This document shows positions 6,574 to 15,730 of a DNA stretch of 64,000 bases, in pieces (positions within the stretch are counted from its first letter, which is position 1; each line of letters starts with the position of its first letter). Position numbers and translations under genes: made by a program. The stretch spans positions 1-64,000 of the forward strand of contig JAAVCK010000014.1 in assembly GCA_014802325.1 (NCBI GenBank), written 5' to 3'. Source of the DNA: Bacteroides sp. GTDB lineage: Bacteria; Bacteroidota; Bacteroidia; Bacteroidales; Muribaculaceae. The notes beneath the pieces were generated by a model. The model had not been told where the DNA came from. It saw only the letters and a program-made list of their open reading frames with translations, and searched no databases.

Positions 6574-8400
6574 TTAGTTTTCCTTCTGTGATGAACGCAT
6601 CTGCGTCTTGATTTCGTCGACCACGTTGATCACATAGTCGCCTGTCTTTTCGAGCGTGCCGATGATGTCCATATAGTATATACCGGCCTGATATTCATAG
6701 CGATGCTCGTTGATGTTCTCCATGTTGTCGGCGCGGAACTGGTTGCGGAGATTGTTGGTCTCACGTTCGAGGTTATACGAAGTGATAAGATCCTTCTGCC
6801 TTACATTTTCTATATCGCCGAGCAGTAAAATCATGTTGGTCATCGAAGCCTCTACGGAGATAAACATCGAGTCGACGTTGGTGTATATTTCCTCGCTGAA
6901 TTTCACGTGGTTCTCCTGCTTGCGCATCATGATTTTGGCCACGCCATAGCAGCTGTCGGCTATTGATTCTATCTCGCTTACTATTCGGAGCAGCGATGCT
7001 ATGCGGTGCTTACCCTCGTTTGAGAGTCGACCCTCGACCACGCGGTTGAGATAGCCGGCGATTTCAAGCTCCATGCGGTCAGAGATCTCCTCATACTTCT
7101 CTATGCGCGAGAACTGGTGAGAGAAGTCTTCGCTCCCCTCCTTGGTATGGACGAGGTTCTGCGACATACCCACCATACGCTGCACGCGCTGGGCATAAAC
7201 CACAATTTCCTTCTCGGCCTGCGAGATATTGAGCTCGGCGGCGTTCATCAGACCGCCCGAGATAAACTTGAGCTGGAATTCCTCGTCCTCCTTGTGCTTC
7301 GACGGTATCAGGCGCTCCACTATCTTCACGTAAAGCCCTGTAAACCATATCATGATAAGGAGGTTAATGATATTAAATACCGTGTGGAATACCGACAGGC
7401 CTATCGACACGCTCTGCTGCATTGCGGCCACTTTCGCCACCACGGGATGCGCTACGGGAAGCGAGTTGTCAAATAGATGATTGTATATTTCCGGATCTGA
7501 CTGTTCGATGCTGTTGACGTATGATTGCAGAGCTGCGGGATCGCCCTGGCCGAAAACCTCGGTGAGCCATTCGGTAAGTTCCACAAACGGATAGAATATC
7601 GCCAGAGTCCAGAGAGTACCCAGCATATTGAAGAGCAGGTGGCCCATGGCCGTGCGTTTTGCGGCCACGTTACCGCCCATCGACGCCATGAGCGGCGTGA
7701 TGGTAGTACCGATATTCGAGCCAAGCACCAGCGCACACGACAGGTCGAAACCTATCCAGCCCTTCGAGCACATGATCAGCGTGATGGCAAATGTGGCCGC
7801 CGACGACTGGATGACCATCGTGAGCACTATGCCCACAAACAGGAAGATGAGCACCGACCAGTAGCCCATGGACGTGTAACGCTGCAGAAACTCAAACATT
7901 TCCGGATTGCTCTGCAGGTCAGGTACATAGGTCGAGATCATGTCAAGACCCATAAATAGGAACGCGAAGCCGATGAAAAACTCGCCTATCGACTTGTTGC
8001 GGCTCGAACTCATGAACAGCAGCGGTATCGAAATACCTATGAGCGGCAACACGAATGCCGATATATTGACCTTGAATCCGAAAAGTGCTATCACCCAAGC
8101 CGTGAACGTCGTACCTACGTTGGCACCGAATATCACCGCCATTGACTGGGCCAGCGACATTAGACCGGCGTTGACGAAACTTACCACCATTACCGTTGAT
8201 GCCGATGAACTCTGGATCAGTGCCGTGATCAGGATACCTGTGATCAGTCCCGTGAAGCGGTTGCGGGTCATTGCCGAGAGAATGTTGCGCAGGCGGTCAC
8301 CGGCGGCTTTCTGGAGGCCTTCGCTCATGACCTTCATTCCGTAGAGGAACAGGCCTACCGAGCCTAAGAGGCACATGAAGTCTAAGAAGCTGTAGCTCAT
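6574..8400 (-). CDS. Na/Pi cotransporter family protein (NptA-like) with PhoU-like C-terminus
   Basis: This inner-membrane sodium-dependent phosphate carrier has about 608 residues. Two repeats of the PF02690 type show the signature glutamine-serine motifs (IQSSSAST, VIQSSAAT), each followed by a glycine-rich motif (GANVGTTFT, GSNIGTT). Residues about 410-600 form a helical PhoU-like cytoplasmic domain (SRIEKYEEISDRMELEI). I chose the ATG at 8400 (MSYSFLDFMCLLGSVG). The longer frame to 8502 would include a -7 promoter box at 8443-8450, so the extension is unlikely to be translated. The plug-domain gene follows 9 bases downstream. It may serve phosphate uptake or osmotic homeostasis. Confidence 0.88.
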   Translation of the reverse strand: MSYSFLDFMCLLGSVGLFLYGMKVMSEGLQKAAGDRLRNILSAMTRNRFTGLITGILITALIQSSSASTVMVVSFVNAGLMSLAQSMAVIFGANVGTTFTAWVIALFGFKVNISAFVLPLIGISIPLLFMSSSRNKSIGEFFIGFAFLFMGLDMISTYVPDLQSNPEMFEFLQRYTSMGYWSVLIFLFVGIVLTMVIQSSAATFAITLIMCSKGWIGFDLSCALVLGSNIGTTITPLMASMGGNVAAKRTAMGHLLFNMLGTLWTLAIFYPFVELTEWLTEVFGQGDPAALQSYVNSIEQSDPEIYNHLFDNSLPVAHPVVAKVAAMQQSVSIGLSVFHTVFNIINLLIMIWFTGLYVKIVERLIPSKHKEDEEFQLKFISGGLMNAAELNISQAEKEIVVYAQRVQRMVGMSQNLVHTKEGSEDFSHQFSRIEKYEEISDRMELEIAGYLNRVVEGRLSNEGKHRIASLLRIVSEIESIADSCYGVAKIMMRKQENHVKFSEEIYTNVDSMFISVEASMTNMILLLGDIENVRQKDLITSYNLERETNNLRNQFRADNMENINEHRYEYQAGIYYMDIIGTLEKTGDYVINVVDEIKTQMRSSQKEN

Positions 8401-8442
8401 AGAGGGTAGCGGATTGTTTTTTGTATGTGAGGGTTGCTGATG

Positions 8443-8450
8443 CAAAGGTA
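8443..8450 (-). promoter_or_regulatory. -7 promoter element for the Na/Pi cotransporter gene
   Basis: The minus strand reads TACCTTTG, exact for TAnnTTTG, about 40 bases upstream of the chosen start at 8400. No clear -33 TTTG is seen upstream. The box helps to set the start codon, because the longer reading frame runs through it. Confidence 0.6.
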
Positions 8451-8607
8451 GTGTATTTTGCGGGATTTTTATCATAAAGTTTAAAAAAATATTAAAATCC
8501 ATGATTCATGCCACGCCCCTTTGACCGTAATGTAATATCTCTGTAACTGCTGTGACAATATAGTTAAAAGTTTTGGCCGGTCCGTTCGCCAGTCTCCTCA
8601 ATATTAG

Positions 8608-8615
8608 TAAATTTG
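8608..8615 (+). promoter_or_regulatory. -7 promoter-like element overlapping the start of 8620
   Basis: TAAATTTG matches the -7 consensus but ends only 4 bases before the GTG start at 8620, which would give a leaderless or near-leaderless transcript. No -33 box sits at the usual distance. It may be a chance match. Confidence 0.35.
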
Positions 8616-8619
8616 TAAT

Positions 8620-9615
8620 GTGAAAAAGAAAATTATCATATCATTTATCATTCTCCTGCTGGCCGTGGTGGCGTTCGGGATGCTGATTGCTTTCCAGAAC
8701 AATTCGTTTCAGGACGGTGTCAGATTTTCCGACGATACCACCCAACATCAGGCATGCTATCCCATCAATGGCGGCATGATTATGGTGACACCCGATGTAA
8801 GGATGTTTTTCGACTCCACCTCTCCCGTATCCACCATCAATGGCCGCGATATTGCAAAGCTTGAGGCTTCAGGTGTGAAAATCGACTCCGTGTCGACCAT
8901 ATTCGTCGGGCTTAATCCCGACCGCAAGCTCACAGTGGCCCGTCAGATCTACATCGTGGCGCTACCCGCTCCCTACTTCGACGTCGACCCCACCCGCAGC
9001 CGCTGCACAGCTTTCTTCCCCGAATATGACTCATGTGGTAGTATTGAAAATGTCAAGTTTATCCGCGACGACAGTCGCCTCTCGCGCCTCGGCATGGACT
9101 TCATCGAGCGCTTTGCCGTGGAATATTCGTGGGGAAAGAGCATGATCATCCTGCTCGACAGCGTGCCCGATGAGTTTCAGAAGTTTGCCGACATGCACAG
9201 GGAGTTCTCGCCGATCGACGTAGTGTTCAGCCCGGGCCCACAATATTTCCTCGACCTGGAGGTAGACGGCCGCCGAAATGACTTCTTTATCGACACCACG
9301 CTCCCCCGAATCACCATCAACGTGCCCGAGGACGACGGCGTGAAAGACGCCGGCGGCGTACCCGACCCCTATCGCTTCCGCGGCCGCTATGTGAATGCCG
9401 TCCGTGAACCCGACCAACTTGTGCTGATCGGTGCCCGAGCAAAATATCAGGATATTCACCGCAGCTCCGCTGTCAACAAGGGCGAGCGATACTTCTGCAA
9501 TCCCCTCAACATGGTGGTCAACGATGTGGTGCTCGACTTCCCCTCGGGCAACCTCTTAATTCGCCGCGGTTCGCGCATCGGCCACAATCCCGGCTTTGGC
9601 CTCCCTTCCGAATAA
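8620..9615 (+). CDS. Exported/anchored protein of unknown function, possible degenerate aspartic-protease fold
   Basis: I do not recognise this 331-residue protein with confidence. It starts with GTG and has a basic N-terminus followed by a hydrophobic helix (residues 5-25), a signal anchor or signal peptide. Two similar segments resemble the two lobes of clan AA aspartic proteases: MFFDSTSPVSTING near residue 65 and RRNDFFIDTTLPRITINVP near 220. Both have DST/DTT where an active protease has DTG or DSG, so activity is doubtful. The lobes are read by eye only. The gene is flanked by a divergent transporter upstream and a terminator downstream, so it appears to be a single-gene unit. A start further in would remove the export signal. 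Confidence 0.7.
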   Translation: MKKKIIISFIILLLAVVAFGMLIAFQNNSFQDGVRFSDDTTQHQACYPINGGMIMVTPDVRMFFDSTSPVSTINGRDIAKLEASGVKIDSVSTIFVGLNPDRKLTVARQIYIVALPAPYFDVDPTRSRCTAFFPEYDSCGSIENVKFIRDDSRLSRLGMDFIERFAVEYSWGKSMIILLDSVPDEFQKFADMHREFSPIDVVFSPGPQYFLDLEVDGRRNDFFIDTTLPRITINVPEDDGVKDAGGVPDPYRFRGRYVNAVREPDQLVLIGARAKYQDIHRSSAVNKGERYFCNPLNMVVNDVVLDFPSGNLLIRRGSRIGHNPGFGLPSE

Positions 9616-9643
9616 TATCCCGCATCACACCGCGGTCATCTAT

Positions 9644-9670
9644 ATGGCGCTCGCTTTCGGCGGGCGCCAT
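9644..9670 (+). terminator. Terminator after the unknown exported protein
   Basis: ATGGCGCTCGC pairs with GCGGGCGCCAT as an 11-bp stem (one G-U pair), about 30 bases past the stop at 9615. The T-tract is poor. Confidence 0.65.
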
Positions 9671-9750
9671 TATCATATCGTCCCGCTCTGCTGCGGAGGC
9701 TATTTTGCAACCATTGGCCGCGCAATGGCCGATAACTAAAGATTTTTATG

Positions 9751-9758
9751 TATCTTTG
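9751..9758 (+). promoter_or_regulatory. -7 promoter element of ychF operon
   Basis: TATCTTTG matches TAnnTTTG and lies 37 bases before the ychF start. The -33 box is not clear. A small inverted repeat CCATTG/CAATGG (about 9711-9727) lies upstream. Confidence 0.6.
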
Positions 9759-9795
9759 TAGTCGATTTCACTTTACTTATTCCATATAAACAGAT

Positions 9796-10899
9796 ATGTC
9801 ACTTCAATGCGGTATCGTGGGTCTGCCCAATGTGGGCAAATCGACCCTCTTTAACTGTCTCAGCAACGCCAAGGCCCAGTCGGCCAACTTCCCCTTCTGT
9901 ACCATCGAGCCTAATGTGGGCGTGATCACCGTGCCCGACGAGCGCCTCAATCGCCTCGTGGAGATGTGCAATCCCCGCAGCGTGGTGCCTGCCACGGTTG
10001 AAATAGTCGACATCGCCGGTCTGGTCAAGGGTGCCAGCAAAGGTGAAGGCCTCGGCAATAAATTCCTCGCCAACATACGCGAGACCGACGCTATAATCCA
10101 TGTGCTCCGCTGCTTCGACGACGATAATATCACCCACGTCGACGGCTCGGTCGACCCCGTGCGCGACAAGGAGATTATCGACTATGAGCTTCAGATCAAG
10201 GACCTTGAGACAGTCGAAGCCCGCATAGCCAAGACTCAGAAACAGGCTCAGACCGGTGGCGACAAGGTGGCCAAGCAGCAGTATGAAGTGCTCAAGAAAT
10301 TCCACGAAGCTCTCCTTCAGGGCAAACCCGCCCGCACCGTTGAGCTTGAGACGGCCGACGATATCAAGTTTGCCCGTGAGCTCTTCCTGCTCACTTCCAA
10401 GCCAGTGCTCTACGTGTGCAACGTTGACGATGCCTCAGCCGTCGACGGCAACAAGTATGTCGAGGCCGTGCGCGAGGCCATCAAGGACGAAAATGCCCAG
10501 ATGCTCATCGTGGCTGCCAAGACCGAGAGCGAGATAGCCGAGCTCGACACTTGGGAAGAACGCAAGGAGTTTCTCAACGAGATCGGTCTTGAGGAGTCGG
10601 GCGTGTCGCGCCTCATCCGCGCCGCCTACGCTCTGCTCAATCTCCGCACATTCTTCACCGCCGGAGCCGACGAGGTGCGTGCATGGACCTTCGTCGAAGG
10701 ATATAAAGCGCCCCAGTGTGCCGGTGTGATCCACACTGATTTCGAGAAAGGATTTATCCGCGCCGAAGTCATCAAATATGACGACTATGTGACCCTCGGC
10801 TCTGAAGCTGCCGTGAAAGAAGCCGGCAAGATGGCTATCGAGGGTAAGAATTATGTAGCTCAGGATGGTGACATAATGCACTTCCTCTTCAACGTCTGA
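9796..10899 (+). CDS. ychF: Redox-regulated ATPase YchF (Obg-family P-loop protein)
   Basis: The 367-residue length is standard for YchF. It has the P-loop [12 protein letters not shown] (residues 8-19), the switch/G3 segment [24 protein letters not shown], an NVDD motif in place of the NKxD of true GTPases, and the C-terminal TGS-like domain ending in [11 protein letters not shown]. YchF prefers ATP, binds ribosomes and takes part in stress responses in other bacteria. It starts a run of five closely spaced genes (ychF, ybaK-like, aroC, radical SAM, SpoU) that probably share the promoter at 9751. Confidence 0.97.
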   Translation: MSLQCGIVGLPNVGKSTLFNCLSNAKAQSANFPFCTIEPNVGVITVPDERLNRLVEMCNPRSVVPATVEIVDIAGLVKGASKGEGLGNKFLANIRETDAIIHVLRCFDDDNITHVDGSVDPVRDKEIIDYELQIKDLETVEARIAKTQKQAQTGGDKVAKQQYEVLKKFHEALLQGKPARTVELETADDIKFARELFLLTSKPVLYVCNVDDASAVDGNKYVEAVREAIKDENAQMLIVAAKTESEIAELDTWEERKEFLNEIGLEESGVSRLIRAAYALLNLRTFFTAGADEVRAWTFVEGYKAPQCAGVIHTDFEKGFIRAEVIKYDDYVTLGSEAAVKEAGKMAIEGKNYVAQDGDIMHFLFNV

Positions 10900-10928
10900 C
10901 CCGCCTCATTACTCCACATTACAGATTC

Positions 10929-11417
10929 ATGCAGAAAATCAACAAGACCAACGCTGCCCGCCTGCTCGACCGTGCCGGGGTTGAATACACTCTTGTGCCC
11001 TATGCCGTCGACCCCTCTAATCTGGCCGCCGAACACGTGGCCGAGGAACTGGGTGAGGATATCAACTGCGTGTTCAAGACCCTCGTGCTCCACGGAGCGC
11101 CTTGCGGTCACTTCGTCTGCGTGATTCCAGGCAACATGGAGGTCGACCTCAAGAAAGCCGCCAAGGTGGCCGGAGCCAAGAAAGCCGAGATGATTCCCAT
11201 GAAGGAGCTGCTCGGACTGACCGGCTATATCCGTGGCGGATGCAGCCCCGTGGGTATGAAAAAGCCATTTCCCACCTATTTCCACACCACCGCTCTCGAA
11301 TTCGATAAAATCTATGTGTCGGCCGGACAGCGCGGCTTGCAGTTGGAGATAGCCCCTCAGGCGCTCATCGACTTCTGCGGTGCCACAGTGGCCGATATAG
11401 CATCACCTAAAGAATAA
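10929..11417 (+). CDS. ybaK: Cys-tRNA(Pro) deacylase, YbaK/EbsC family
   Basis: This trans-editing enzyme removes cysteine mischarged onto tRNA-Pro. The 162-residue protein fits the YbaK fold: the likely essential lysine is Lys50 in VFKTLV, and the signature GYIRGGCSPVGMKK is present near residues 97-110. It lies 29 bases after ychF and 22 bases before aroC. Specificity (YbaK for Cys rather than ProXp-ala for Ala) is inferred from the GGCSPVG motif, which is characteristic of YbaK. Confidence 0.93.
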   Translation: MQKINKTNAARLLDRAGVEYTLVPYAVDPSNLAAEHVAEELGEDINCVFKTLVLHGAPCGHFVCVIPGNMEVDLKKAAKVAGAKKAEMIPMKELLGLTGYIRGGCSPVGMKKPFPTYFHTTALEFDKIYVSAGQRGLQLEIAPQALIDFCGATVADIASPKE

Positions 11418-11439
11418 ATTACCCTCAACTTAAGTAATC

Positions 11440-12429
11440 GTGGACTCCATAGGCACTCTACTCTCACTCACCACTTTCGGCGAATCACACGGCCCGGCCA
11501 TGGGCGGAGTGCTCACCGGTGCGCCCTCGGGTGTGCCCGTTTCGTTGGAGCGGCTTCAGGCTTTCGTCGATCGCCGCCGCGCCTCGGGTGCTCATGCCAC
11601 TGCGCGCCACGAAGCTGACCGAGTAGAGATACTGTCGGGTATATATGAGGGTGTCACCCTCGGCACTCCCGTGGGATTTCTGGTGCGCAATGCCGACGTG
11701 CGCTCGGCCGACTATCAGCTCTGGGCCGACGCATATCGCCCCGGACATGCCGACTATACCTATGAGGCAAAATTCGGCCTGCGCGACTGGCGCGGCGGTG
11801 GCCGTGCTTCGGCGCGCGAGACTGTGGCGCGTGTGGTGGCCGGAGGTATCGCCGTCCAGATTCTTGAGCGGCTCGGAGTCACGGTAAGTTCGGAGGTGTC
11901 GCAGATAGGTACGGCTACCGATGCCGATTCGATGCGCCGTCAGCTCGACCAAGCCCGCGCCGAAGGCGACTCGTTCGGCGGCATCATCACCTGCACCATA
12001 GCCGGAGTGAAGGCCGGAGTAGGGGAGCCCACCTTCGGCAAACTCCAGTCACGACTCGCCGCGGCCATGTTTACCATCCCGGCCGTGAAGGGATTTGACT
12101 ACGGCATGGGTTTCGCCGGAGCGGCTGCCCGGGGGTCGGAAGTGATTGACCGGTTTCTGCCCGATTTCACCACCGCTGCCAATCATTCCGGAGGCATACA
12201 GGGTGGTATATCCAACGGCGCCGACATTTATTTCCGCGTGGCTTTCAAGCCAGTAGCCACCATGATGCGCCCTATTGATACAGTTGACCGCCACGGCCGT
12301 GAAATCACCGTGGAGCCACGCGGACGCCACGATGTGTGCGTAGTGCCCCGTGCCGCCGTAGTAGTCGAGTCCATGGCTGCGCTCACCATACTCGATGCCA
12401 TACTCCTCAACCGCTCGTCGCGCCTATGA
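11440..12429 (+). CDS. aroC: Chorismate synthase
   Basis: This is the last step of the shikimate pathway: 5-enolpyruvylshikimate-3-phosphate to chorismate, using reduced FMN. Family motifs are FGESHGPAMGGVL near the N-terminus, YRPGHADYTYEAKFGLRDWRG around residue 95, and GRASARETVARV and NHSGGIQGGISNG further on. The length (329) is slightly short of the usual 350-360. Translation starts at GTG 11440, and the N-terminal MDSIGTLLSLTTFGESHG aligns with the family start, so the GTG is credible. The stop overlaps the ATG of the next gene (ATGA). Confidence 0.96.
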   Translation: MDSIGTLLSLTTFGESHGPAMGGVLTGAPSGVPVSLERLQAFVDRRRASGAHATARHEADRVEILSGIYEGVTLGTPVGFLVRNADVRSADYQLWADAYRPGHADYTYEAKFGLRDWRGGGRASARETVARVVAGGIAVQILERLGVTVSSEVSQIGTATDADSMRRQLDQARAEGDSFGGIITCTIAGVKAGVGEPTFGKLQSRLAAAMFTIPAVKGFDYGMGFAGAAARGSEVIDRFLPDFTTAANHSGGIQGGISNGADIYFRVAFKPVATMMRPIDTVDRHGREITVEPRGRHDVCVVPRAAVVVESMAALTILDAILLNRSSRL

Positions 12430-13328
12430 CCGCGCCCTACCGTGACTATGCCTCATTTCTTGCCGAGCATTTTTCCGGCAAGATGCAGAAGATAGCCGTC
12501 GATGCCGGCTTCTCGTGCCCCAATCGCGACGGCACCATATCCACCGGAGGCTGCTCGTACTGCTGCAACGCTTCATTCAATCCCGCCTACTGCCGCTCCG
12601 GTCTCGGAGTGGCCGCTCAGCTCGAAGAGGGCAAGAGGTTTTTCGGCCGCAAGTATCCTGCCATGCGCTATCTGGCCTATTTTCAAGCCTACACCTCCAC
12701 CCACCGTCGCTCCGTGGCCGAGCTTATGGCTCTGTATCGCGAAGCTGCCGCTGTGGAGGGAGTCGACGGCATAATCATAGGCACGCGGCCCGACTGTATA
12801 GGCGAGCCGTTGCTGTCGGCTTTGGGCGAATTGCCATGGGTGATGATGGAATATGGAGCCGAGTCGAGCCACGACGCCACGCTCCGCCTCGTAAATCGCG
12901 GCCACACGTGGGCTTCCACCGTAGCGGCTGTCGAGTCCACTGCCGCGGCCGGATTTCCCGTCGGGCTGCATCTCATCATGGGACTCCCGGGCGAAACACC
13001 GGCCATGATGCTTCAGACCATCGACCGAATCAACGACCTGCCTGTAGATGTGGTGAAAATACATCAGCTCCAGCTGCTCCGCGGCACCAGGCTCACCCGT
13101 CAGGTGCAGTCAGGTGAGCTTCAGATACATCCCTTTACGCTCGACGGCTACCTCGACCTGTGTGTAGAGATTGTGGCCCGTCTGCGACCCGGCATAGCTG
13201 TGGAGCGCTTCATATCCCAGTCGCCCCCCGACATGCTGCTCTCACCGCGCTGGGGACTAAAGAATTATCAGTTTACCAATCTGTTACACAATCGCCTTAA
13301 TGGACAAAAAAACAATATGGGATCTTAA
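12426..13328 (+). CDS. TIGR01212-family radical SAM protein (YhcC-like)
   Basis: This 300-residue radical SAM enzyme starts at ATG 12426, which overlaps the aroC stop by four bases. The longer frame to 12336 lies inside aroC and has no family match. The CX3-CX2-C-type cysteines are in CPNRDGTISTGGCSYCCNASF near residues 24-45. The N-terminal YRDYASFLAEHFSGKMQKIAVDAGFS and GLPGETPAMMLQTI are typical of the YhcC/TIGR01212 group. The reaction of this family is not firmly established. A role in tRNA or cofactor modification is only a guess from the adjacent RNA methyltransferase gene. Confidence 0.9.
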   Translation: MTAPYRDYASFLAEHFSGKMQKIAVDAGFSCPNRDGTISTGGCSYCCNASFNPAYCRSGLGVAAQLEEGKRFFGRKYPAMRYLAYFQAYTSTHRRSVAELMALYREAAAVEGVDGIIIGTRPDCIGEPLLSALGELPWVMMEYGAESSHDATLRLVNRGHTWASTVAAVESTAAAGFPVGLHLIMGLPGETPAMMLQTIDRINDLPVDVVKIHQLQLLRGTRLTRQVQSGELQIHPFTLDGYLDLCVEIVARLRPGIAVERFISQSPPDMLLSPRWGLKNYQFTNLLHNRLNGQKNNMGS

Positions 13329-13830
13329 CCGTGCCGATGTGGCGCAGTTTCGCCGCAGCCCCAAGATGCGGCTTACAGTCGTGCTCGACAATGTAAGATC
13401 ACTCAACAATATCGGTGCAATATTCCGCACCTGCGATGCGTTTGCTGTAGAGAAGCTCATGCTCTGCGGCATCAGTGCTACTCCGCCCTCGCCCGAGATT
13501 CACAAGACCGCCCTCGGAGCGGAGGATTCGGTCGACTGGGAGTATTACGCCACCACTCAGGAGTGTGTGGAGCATCTTCAGCGCGAGGGTTACACCGTGT
13601 GCTGTCTGGAGCAGGTCAAGGGCAGCATAATGCTCGGCGACTTCAACCCTCAGCCGGGACGCCGCTATGCCCTCATTCTCGGCCACGAGGTCGAAGGTGT
13701 GGATCAGGCTATCGTCAATCAGTGCGACGTGTATCTTGAAATTCCGCAGCGCGGCACCAAGCACTCGCTCAACGTATCCGTGTCGGGCGGCATAGCCATA
13801 TGGCACTTTTTCAGCGCCATAGGCGTGTAG
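13300..13830 (+). CDS. TrmH/SpoU family RNA 2'-O-methyltransferase
   Basis: This 176-residue SPOUT enzyme shows all three knot motifs: LDNVRSLNNIGAIFRTCDAF (N-R catalytic region), ALILGHEVEGV, and EIPQRGTKHSLNVSVSGGIAIW. It lacks the extra N-terminal substrate-binding domain of RlmB, so it resembles the minimal TrmL/TrmH group. The RNA target cannot be read from the sequence. It overlaps the upstream radical SAM gene by 29 bases and ends the ychF gene run. Confidence 0.92.
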   Translation: MDKKTIWDLNRADVAQFRRSPKMRLTVVLDNVRSLNNIGAIFRTCDAFAVEKLMLCGISATPPSPEIHKTALGAEDSVDWEYYATTQECVEHLQREGYTVCCLEQVKGSIMLGDFNPQPGRRYALILGHEVEGVDQAIVNQCDVYLEIPQRGTKHSLNVSVSGGIAIWHFFSAIGV

Positions 13831-13877
13831 ACTTATCCGGTCAACGTAACTAACCTAAAAACCTCTGTATATTCACT

Positions 13878-15503
13878 ATGAAATTTCTTTCTGCAATCCT
13901 CGTTTCGGCTTTCGCTCTTGCAGCGGCCGACGCCATTGCGTGCACAAGCCTCATTGCCGGCAAGGATGCCACCACCGACGGCTCGGTGATGGTGACCTAC
14001 GCCGCTGATTCGCACACGCTTTACGGCGAACTCTATAATCGTCCCGGCGGCACTCATGCCCCCGGCGAGATGCGTAAGGTGTATGAATGGGACACTAACA
14101 AGTATCTCGGCGAGATTCCCGAAGCCCCCGTGACCTACACCACCGTGGGCAATATGAACGAACACGGACTCACCATCTCGGAGAGCACTTGGGGCGGTCG
14201 CCCCGAACTTGCCGACACTACCGGCATAATCGACTACGGTTCGCTTATCTACATCACTCTTGAGCGCGCCCGTACCGCCCGCGAGGCCATCGATATTATG
14301 ACCGATCTGGTGGATAAATACGGCTACCACTCCGAGGGTGAATCGTTTTCCATTGCCGATGCCGACGAAGCCTGGATAATGGAACTCATAGGCAAGGGCG
14401 GCATGGAGAAGGGCGCCGTGTGGGTGGCCCGTCGCGTGCCCGACGATTGTATTTCCGGCCATGCCAACCACAGCCGCATCCATCAGTTCCCGCTCGACGA
14501 TAAGGAAAATTGCCTCTATTCGCCTGATGTGATCGACTTTGCCCGCCGTCAGGGCTACTTCTCGGGCAAGGACGAGGATTTCAGTTTCTCGCGCGCCTAT
14601 GCCGTGCTCGATAAAGTGGCTACCCGTGGCTGCGACGGCCGCGTGTGGAGCTTCTACAATAAGTTTACCCCCGGCATGGACCGTTACCTCCCTTGGGTCA
14701 TGCAGGCTGAGGGCGAGGTGCTCCCGCTTTGGGTGAAACCCGGACGCAAGGTGAGCGTCGACGATATGAAATGGATGATGCGCGACCACTTCGAGGGTAC
14801 TCCTATGGATATGACTCAGGATGTGGGCGCAGGCCCTTATAAAGTGCCTTACCGCTGGCGTCCGATGACTTTCAAGGTCGACGGTAAGGAGTATCTCAAC
14901 GAGCGCGCCATAGCTACGCAGCAGACCGGATTCTCATTCGTGTCGCAGATGAATACCGCCCATCCCTCGCTCATGCGGGGTATTCTTTGGTTTGGTGTCG
15001 ATGACGCCAATACATGCGTCTACGTTCCCGTATACAGTTGCGTCACCGAAGTGCCCCACGAATTTGCCCACGGCAACGGCGATATGCTCAATCTCTCGTG
15101 GGACTCGGCTTTCTGGGTGAATAATTACGTGGCAAATCAGGCATATAACCGCTACTCGCAGATGATCGACGATATCCGCCGCGTGCAGGTGGCGCAGGAA
15201 GATACACTTGCGTCTGAGGTGAAGATGCTGCTGGCCGAAGTGCCCGCCCTCGATGTCGACGCCGCACGCTCGCTGCTCAACGATCACACCAAGATAGCTT
15301 CGCGCCGCTACGTCAAGGCCTACCGCAACCTCGGCGACTACCTGCTGGTGAAGTATCTCGACGGCAATGTCAAGAAAGAGAAGGACGGTAAGTGGGAACT
15401 TACTCCCGAAGGTCTGCCCGTATACCCCGACTTCCCCGGCTACGACGAAAACTATTACCGCAATATAGTCAATACCACCGGCGATCATTTTCTTATCGAT
15501 TAG
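13878..15503 (+). CDS. Secreted C69-family dipeptidase
   Basis: This N-terminal-nucleophile peptidase has 541 residues. A signal peptide covers residues 1-21, and Cys22 (ACTSLIAGKDATTDGS) becomes the catalytic N-terminal nucleophile after cleavage. Further family features are GNMNEHGLTISESTWGGR, the central DEAWIMELIGKGGMEKGAVW and ANHSRIHQFP. The enzyme would hydrolyse dipeptides in the periplasm. The start lies 47 bases after the SpoU gene, so read-through is possible, but its role is separate. A strong terminator follows. Confidence 0.93.
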   Translation: MKFLSAILVSAFALAAADAIACTSLIAGKDATTDGSVMVTYAADSHTLYGELYNRPGGTHAPGEMRKVYEWDTNKYLGEIPEAPVTYTTVGNMNEHGLTISESTWGGRPELADTTGIIDYGSLIYITLERARTAREAIDIMTDLVDKYGYHSEGESFSIADADEAWIMELIGKGGMEKGAVWVARRVPDDCISGHANHSRIHQFPLDDKENCLYSPDVIDFARRQGYFSGKDEDFSFSRAYAVLDKVATRGCDGRVWSFYNKFTPGMDRYLPWVMQAEGEVLPLWVKPGRKVSVDDMKWMMRDHFEGTPMDMTQDVGAGPYKVPYRWRPMTFKVDGKEYLNERAIATQQTGFSFVSQMNTAHPSLMRGILWFGVDDANTCVYVPVYSCVTEVPHEFAHGNGDMLNLSWDSAFWVNNYVANQAYNRYSQMIDDIRRVQVAQEDTLASEVKMLLAEVPALDVDAARSLLNDHTKIASRRYVKAYRNLGDYLLVKYLDGNVKKEKDGKWELTPEGLPVYPDFPGYDENYYRNIVNTTGDHFLID

Positions 15504-15537
15504 TAATATATTCCCACGGTAAGACGTATCTACTTAC

Positions 15538-15603
15538 CCGGGCCGGTTGCTCCATGCTGTCAAGGCGCTGTCGAGCACCGGCCCGGTTTCTTATTCTTTT
15601 TAT
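15538..15603 (+). terminator. Strong intrinsic terminator after the C69 dipeptidase
   Basis: CCGGGCCGGT and the following TGCTC pair with GAGCACCGGCCCGG (end at 15586), with one bulge and a loop of about 20 bases. TTTCTTATTCTTTTTAT follows. Confidence 0.85.
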
Positions 15604-15622
15604 CCAAAAAGTGCTTTTTATT

Positions 15623-15652
15623 TTTGTATTCAGATTTTTTATACTATCTTTG
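15623..15652 (+). promoter_or_regulatory. Promoter of the WecA-type gene
   Basis: A -33 TTTG (15623-15626) and a -7 TATCTTTG (15645-15652) are separated by 18 bases. The leader before the start at 15731 is about 70 bases. Confidence 0.75.
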
Positions 15653-15730
15653 CAAATGTAGGGCGTATCACATTATTTCGTGCGTATTAACCTATCATCT
15701 CTTACCGAATCACGTGACTAACCAACTATT

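Noticed and set aside
12336..12425. Longer N-terminus for the radical SAM protein
   Set aside because: The extra 30 residues lie inside aroC, are compositionally odd and do not match the family; ATG 12426 overlaps the aroC stop in the usual coupled way.
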